A DNA stretch of 64,000 bases from Skeletonema tropicum (Eukaryota > Bacillariophyta > Thalassiosirophyceae > Thalassiosirales > Thalassiosiraceae). The stretch spans positions 62,001-126,000 of the forward strand of contig JAWZXG010000032.1 in assembly GCA_037178625.1 (NCBI GenBank). The letters are read 5' to 3'. Of this stretch, positions 59,546-64,000 are shown piece by piece. The translations under genes were made by a program, and so were the position numbers. Each line of letters begins with the position of its first letter. Position 1 is the first letter of the stretch. Under the pieces are notes generated by a model that saw only the letters and a program-made list of their open reading frames with translations, searched no databases and had not been told where the DNA came from.

Positions 59546-61327
59546 ATGAGGAAAGCAACCCATGAAAAGTTACTAAAGCATCTCTTTTGTGATGAGTTAG
59601 ATGACGATGGATTTGTAGCAGACGCTATCGCTGTTCGTAGTAAAAATACGTCCAGAGATTTTCTAGATAAAATTGATGATTTAAACGAGGTAAACAGCGT
59701 GAAGAACCGGAGTGGGAAGATGATTCAAATGGATCCAACGCTAAGACACATCCTGCACCAGTGGTTGAACAACAATACTATCGTGCATGAGCACTTGAAT
59801 TCCAAAGGCATCACAACCTTGGGGCAGTTCAAGCAGTTGATCAGCGATCCCAACATGGTGAATTTGATCAAAGACAAAACAGGAGCAAGTATTTCGGATG
59901 AACTTAGGGAGAGGTTGAGCGAAGTCCTATCCTACATGAATCAGCTCCAGATGTTGCATGGACCCATCTCCAAGGTTGGTGTTTACGACTTCATGCAGAA
60001 AACCAGCGATGACTTCGATCAGTGGTTCGACGCAGCTGTCCCTTTCGTTACCTACGACGAGGCCAAGGCCAAACTTCACCAACGTAGGCTTATTCAAATT
60101 CAGCAACATACGGGATATTTTGGGCAATATCATTCCTACTCTTTGGATGATGATCTGGATGACGATGATGACGTTCCAGGGGTGGAATTATGTAAACCAT
60201 CTTCTCCTGGCGACTACACGGACGATATTTCAACACCTAATCTTGCATCGGACTGCAGTAACCGATTTCCTACGGCAGAAAAGTCCACCTTCTCAACAAC
60301 TACAACAAACCGCAACTTCGCCTTTATTGATGCACGTTCCAACTACGACAACATGAACTGTTTGTTGTTTTCCTCCGCTTCTAACATCACTGCTGTGCCC
60401 CGCCTGACAGTAGCAAAGCAAGCGTTTGAAGCGCAATCAAAACTGTTCGATAGAGGGATTCCATCCGTAGTTTCTCCAGCGAGCCTGATGGCCGCGAAGC
60501 GTTTCTTTGACGAGCAATCAAAGCTCTTCGACAGAGGCAATCCATCCACAGACTTGATTTCGACTGGGTTGAGCGAGGCTGGTTTGGTTCATGAGGAGGC
60601 TCAATGCATCTTCAACTGTCGTTGCGGACAAATTCGATTTTGGGTTCGCAAGCATCTGGGAGGTTATCCCTATCTGTGTCAAGATTTAGAGGGCTATCCC
60701 TTACTATCTACCAGCTGCTCCCATCCCACTACGATCAGACTTAAGGTGACTCATCTTGATCTTGGTACTATAGAGGGTACTGGTGAACAATGTGAATCTG
60801 TTGCTACTCCTGACGGAGATCTTTGCATCCATCGTTGGCAACGACCGCATTGTACATTTAATTATGGGCCTGCTTGCAAGTGGTACAGCGACGTCAACTT
60901 CCTTCCAACAGCAATTGATATTCGTCAGCCTCTACGTTTCCCATTTGGTGATAACAATGATAGACACAATGATGTTGGTTTTGCAACTAATGAAATGTTT
61001 GAGCACAAGACTGTTCATGAGGTTGGGGAGTGTGTGTACATGACTGCTGTCAGTTCTTATGTACTTATTTCTTCGGCAAATGTGCAATATTTGAAGAGAG
61101 CTGGTAATATTGATGGGGGATGTTTCATAGTGATGATTACTGATGGGGGAAGATTGATCGGATGGAATATCACTGGCTACATATCTGATAGCAACAACGT
61201 CAGTGGAAGATTGGAGACGGATGATTTAGTTGGGAAGAAAGATGGGGAGCTAGGACGAAAAGAGGTGGAACTTGGAGATAATGCCATCGATATTGTTGGA
61301 TACGTTGATGATACTGGTCAGGAGTGA
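59546..61327 (+). CDS. ORF1 of a Copia-type element, gag-like/unknown
   Basis: This 593-residue ORF starts at ATG 59546. Residues about 1-200 are acidic and helical, with DFDQWFDAAVPFVTYDEAKAK and HQRRLIQIQQHTGYFGQY, then an Asp run and a Ser/Thr-rich region. Two similar blocks (KQAFEAQSKLFDRGIPS and KRFFDEQSKLFDRGNPS) follow one another near 290-340. The C-terminal third has Cys pairs (CIFNCRCGQIRF, then Cys/His residues) and ends IDIVGYVDDTGQE. I do not recognise integrase or protease signatures. Its position just 5' of, and overlapping, a pol-like ORF suggests the gag side of the element, but it could also be a chimera. The overlap with ORF2 (+1 frame) spans about 61254-61327. Confidence 0.5.
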   Translation: MRKATHEKLLKHLFCDELDDDGFVADAIAVRSKNTSRDFLDKIDDLNEVNSVKNRSGKMIQMDPTLRHILHQWLNNNTIVHEHLNSKGITTLGQFKQLISDPNMVNLIKDKTGASISDELRERLSEVLSYMNQLQMLHGPISKVGVYDFMQKTSDDFDQWFDAAVPFVTYDEAKAKLHQRRLIQIQQHTGYFGQYHSYSLDDDLDDDDDVPGVELCKPSSPGDYTDDISTPNLASDCSNRFPTAEKSTFSTTTTNRNFAFIDARSNYDNMNCLLFSSASNITAVPRLTVAKQAFEAQSKLFDRGIPSVVSPASLMAAKRFFDEQSKLFDRGNPSTDLISTGLSEAGLVHEEAQCIFNCRCGQIRFWVRKHLGGYPYLCQDLEGYPLLSTSCSHPTTIRLKVTHLDLGTIEGTGEQCESVATPDGDLCIHRWQRPHCTFNYGPACKWYSDVNFLPTAIDIRQPLRFPFGDNNDRHNDVGFATNEMFEHKTVHEVGECVYMTAVSSYVLISSANVQYLKRAGNIDGGCFIVMITDGGRLIGWNITGYISDSNNVSGRLETDDLVGKKDGELGRKEVELGDNAIDIVGYVDDTGQE

Positions 61328-63227
61328 TCGTTGCGACGCATGTGCGCCTGTTTCCGTTGAAGACGGTGATTATCTTGCTTCGCAAGTGGAACGGCACTCA
61401 GAGTTCGATGACTGCTCTATTCAAGACATCGAGGTGGCACCTACTTTTATGCACGCATGTGGAGAGGATCTCGTGTTGTCATCATTAACGGTTGACAAGG
61501 TGGTGATACGCAAGAGTGATAATGATGACAGGAGCATCTTTCGATTGGCGGTTGCAGCATTTGGACAGGATTACTGCTCCTCGGCGCTTGGATTTCGAAA
61601 GGGCTATTGCTCCGCAGTGATTGGATTTGGAAAGTACTCTTTGCAGCCACGTAATTTTGGAACCAGTGTGACGTTCATTGAATTTATTGAAGATCTTGGA
61701 CGACTTGTGACGGGCGTCGATCCCACTGCTGGAGCCGCATATATGCAGGTCATGCCTCGCATCAACATACATTACTCCAACTGTGTTGCCCGTAATGATG
61801 GGGGAGAGATGATGCGGAGACTGTTTGACTCTTTTGGCGCGGACATCATGCATGAAAGCCAGCACGACAAGACTTCTGGTTGTGATGGGACTCTGATTGT
61901 CAAACTACTTTCACGATGGGGAGCTGCATCTGGTAATATTACGGTACCTTGGATGGGTTCGATGGGACGCAACGATTCTGACTACTCAACGTTGAAGTTT
62001 ATTAGATTATGGGATAGTAAGATACTATTGGAGGAGGTATTGGCCAAGGAAAAGTTATTGAGAAAGAAAATCGTTGGAGATATCACGTACGATAAGCACT
62101 CTTGGGGAGTAGATTTCACGCCGACCGAGATGATGATAAAGCGTATGGTCAACGACAATGATAGAAATATTGTGGGAACCGCTGTAATGACGTTGTCCAG
62201 CTTCCGTGCACAACCAAGGAAAGGTCATCTCGATAGGATCAAGAGAGTCTATGGATATCTCTGCAAGATGAGGAATGGAGACATTCGGTACAAGACTGAT
62301 ATGCCTGTTATCTCAGGTTTCAATTTCCTCAAAAGGGATTGGCCCAGTACGCCCTATGCCAGAACTCGCGAGGAGTACTCCAAGAATCCTCCACCAGCTT
62401 GTGGGAAGCCTGACTTGATGACTAGTTTTGTGGATGCCAACCTAATGCATGATATTCGCAGTGGAAAATCTGTCACAGGCGCACTTCACTTCCTCAATAA
62501 GACTCCTTTTGATTGGTTTTCGAAGAAGCAGAATACTGTCGAAACAGCTACGTACAGATCCGAGAACAACGCAGCGGGAACAGCTATCAGGCAAATCAGG
62601 GCTAACAAGACCCTCCTTCAGTTCCTCGGAGTACCTTTGCATGGAACCCCGATTCTACTATTGGGTGACAATGAGTCTTTAGTGTCAAGTGGAGTTAATC
62701 CTGACTTCAAGAATCGCAAGAGGCATTTGGTATTATCATACCATTACATCCGTGAGAATGTAGCAGTTGGTTGCATCAGGTTTGCGAATTTTGGGTCATC
62801 TATCTTGGGATCCATTGCGAAGTTAGTTCAAATCATTGAGGATTCTCAAAGCGGGCTCAAGGCGAAAGTTGGAGATCTTCTTGGACATCAGGTACCTCGG
62901 AACTATCAACGAGACGAAGGTATTGATCGAGACAATGGGGAGATCAAATGGCAGGATACGAAGAATCTGAAATGTAACAACTTGGAGACATTTGCTGAAG
63001 AGAGAAATTCATTCTACAACATTGCACTCGACGGATACAAGAAGGCTACACTCCACAAACTCAAGTTGGATGCGTTGAGAAGTTCGTCTCTGGATTATTA
63101 TTGGAATCATTGGATTGAATTACCTTGTGGTGATGGTGACATCGACAACGAAGAACTACGATACGTCAACAACAATAGTCTTAATCGGCCCTCGGGGCCC
63201 CCGTTCATGGAGTGCAGAGCAGCGTAA
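61272..63227 (+). CDS. ORF2 of a Copia-type element: reverse-transcriptase tail and RNase H, CoDi-like
   Basis: The frame opens after a TAG near 61254, and the first ATG is 61281, giving about 648 residues. The recognisable part lies at about residues 270-500. MTLSSFRAQPRKGHLDRIKR and YGYL match the end of the Copia reverse transcriptase. SFVDANL, GKSVTGALHFLNKTPFDWFS and KKQNTVETATYRSE, with LLLGDNES and KRHLVLSYHYIRE, match Copia RNase H, especially diatom CoDi types. The catalytic YxDD part of the reverse transcriptase is not seen upstream, and the usual C-terminal end after RNase H is replaced by unrelated sequence. The element is therefore probably defective or chimeric, despite its long open frame. 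Confidence 0.65.
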   Translation: MEIMPSILLDTLMILVRSDRCDACAPVSVEDGDYLASQVERHSEFDDCSIQDIEVAPTFMHACGEDLVLSSLTVDKVVIRKSDNDDRSIFRLAVAAFGQDYCSSALGFRKGYCSAVIGFGKYSLQPRNFGTSVTFIEFIEDLGRLVTGVDPTAGAAYMQVMPRINIHYSNCVARNDGGEMMRRLFDSFGADIMHESQHDKTSGCDGTLIVKLLSRWGAASGNITVPWMGSMGRNDSDYSTLKFIRLWDSKILLEEVLAKEKLLRKKIVGDITYDKHSWGVDFTPTEMMIKRMVNDNDRNIVGTAVMTLSSFRAQPRKGHLDRIKRVYGYLCKMRNGDIRYKTDMPVISGFNFLKRDWPSTPYARTREEYSKNPPPACGKPDLMTSFVDANLMHDIRSGKSVTGALHFLNKTPFDWFSKKQNTVETATYRSENNAAGTAIRQIRANKTLLQFLGVPLHGTPILLLGDNESLVSSGVNPDFKNRKRHLVLSYHYIRENVAVGCIRFANFGSSILGSIAKLVQIIEDSQSGLKAKVGDLLGHQVPRNYQRDEGIDRDNGEIKWQDTKNLKCNNLETFAEERNSFYNIALDGYKKATLHKLKLDALRSSSLDYYWNHWIELPCGDGDIDNEELRYVNNNSLNRPSGPPFMECRAA

Positions 63228-64000
63228 CAGGGGGCCGCAGGTGCCCTTCTATTACAGGTGGGAAAATTCATTATTTTTCACCCCCATTATTCTACAGAGT
63301 TATAGGTAGGAATCAGTACATGTGTTTTTTAGTGAGAAGGTTTACTTTAGGGACACGTAGAGTCCTCGGTAGAGACTACCGGCGAAGGATCTGTATGTGT
63401 TCCTATGTAGAAAGCAAGAAGTACCTGTTGAAAGCGAGAAATTTACTGTACTAAAGCCGCTTTTTGAGCATCTAAATCGGTCTGTACGAGAAAGAAATAC
63501 AGGTTTTACACGGCGTTAGTCGATTTAGTTTTTGTCTTTCTTCGTCGCGAGAAAATGTCTTTTTGTAAAACTGTGCTTGATATATCGAATCGTGCGCTTG
63601 CAGATGTTTTGACACAGGATGCGATATTTCGCGTATGTACGGATTCTATACAGTTATGTTATGGTAGGGTATCTAAGATACATTGTATGTAAGAGGTTGC
63701 GCTTTGAGAGGCTTTTGAAGCAAATCACGCTTGATCTCATAGAGAGGAAAAGAAATAAAATAAACAACAGTCAATTGACGCATCGGAACGATTTCTGAGG
63801 AGAAATCTGGAGCAATCCACTTCCTTGTTGGAGAGATCTGACAGAACCGCTATTACTACGCAACCCTCTTACTGCTGCAAGTCTGCGCAAGTTAAGAGAT
63901 TAATCAGTCGTCGTGTAGTTTCTATCTTCAATCAAATCTGGTTGAATATTTGAGCTTCCGGCGTTTCCACCGAAGTAAGTTAGACAAGTATGTTTCACAC
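63228..64000. other. 3' flank of the Copia-type element, no supported gene
   Basis: A purine-rich GGGGGCCGCAGG stretch follows the ORF2 stop at 63231 and could be a polypurine tract. No LTR match to the region before 59546 was found, and no gene is seen up to the window end. Confidence 0.35.

Noticed and set aside
61290..61327. YVDD near the end of ORF1 as the reverse-transcriptase catalytic motif
   Set aside because: It lies four residues before a stop, none of the neighbouring reverse-transcriptase motifs is present, and the recognisable reverse-transcriptase tail is about 900 bp further on.
58900..64000. LTRs of the Copia-type element
   Set aside because: No direct repeat between the 5' region before 59546 and the 3' region after 63227 could be found by eye. 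The 3' LTR may lie beyond the window or be lost.
1..64000. tRNA genes
   Set aside because: Candidate TTCGAATC-type T-loops (for example GGATTCGAAGG in the array unit) lack a matching T-stem and cloverleaf partner sequences.

Overview
The window looks like nuclear DNA of a photosynthetic stramenopile, most likely a diatom. The grounds are a GT-AG intron-split gametolysin-type (M11) metalloprotease with a Pro/Thr-rich tail, a fused MtnB-MtnC methionine-salvage enzyme, MYND-finger and MYND/RING/Sel1-type proteins of a kind I know from diatom genomes, a Copia element whose RNase H region resembles diatom CoDi elements, and a Crypton-like tyrosine recombinase. The genus cannot be fixed from the sequence. 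Family names come from reading translations by eye; no database search was run.

Layout. 1-803 (minus) is the open N-terminal part of a pogo-like transposase running off the left edge. 804-4200 is gene-poor with short diverged repeats. 4201-6591 (minus) is an uninterrupted Crypton-like tyrosine recombinase. 8937-9682 (minus) is a frameshifted relic of a repeat-encoded protein, cut exactly at the left end of a very large tandem array. 9682-37211 is that array: 13 head-to-tail units of about 2,102 bp plus a 174-bp partial unit, nearly identical to each other. 38438-40006 (minus) holds a duplicated Pro/Thr tail and a broken lysine-rich gene. 42615-45009 (minus) is the three-exon M11 metalloprotease. 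48288-49551 is a terminal-inverted-repeat element carrying a decayed MYND/RING/Sel1 gene fragment. 49975-52035 (plus) is the bifunctional methionine-salvage enzyme, convergent with a MYND-finger protein (52050-53948, minus) whose first zinc finger contains an in-frame TAA. 56093-58155 and 58190-58540 are two related short inverted-repeat elements; the first has been split by a hAT-like element (56265-57950) with a perfect 8-bp target duplication. 59546-63227 (plus) has two overlapping ORFs of a Copia-type element.

Most of the window is accessory or repetitive. At least five transposon classes are represented (pogo, Crypton, hAT-like, palindrome-rich MITE, Copia), with several decayed host-type genes. 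The likely cellular genes are the methionine-salvage fusion, the secreted metalloprotease and the MYND protein; nothing suggests they act in one pathway. The two most unusual observations are the 27.5-kb homogeneous array of 2.1-kb units, and the MITE pair in which every internal palindrome of one element shares one core while every palindrome of its neighbour shares a different, compensated core.
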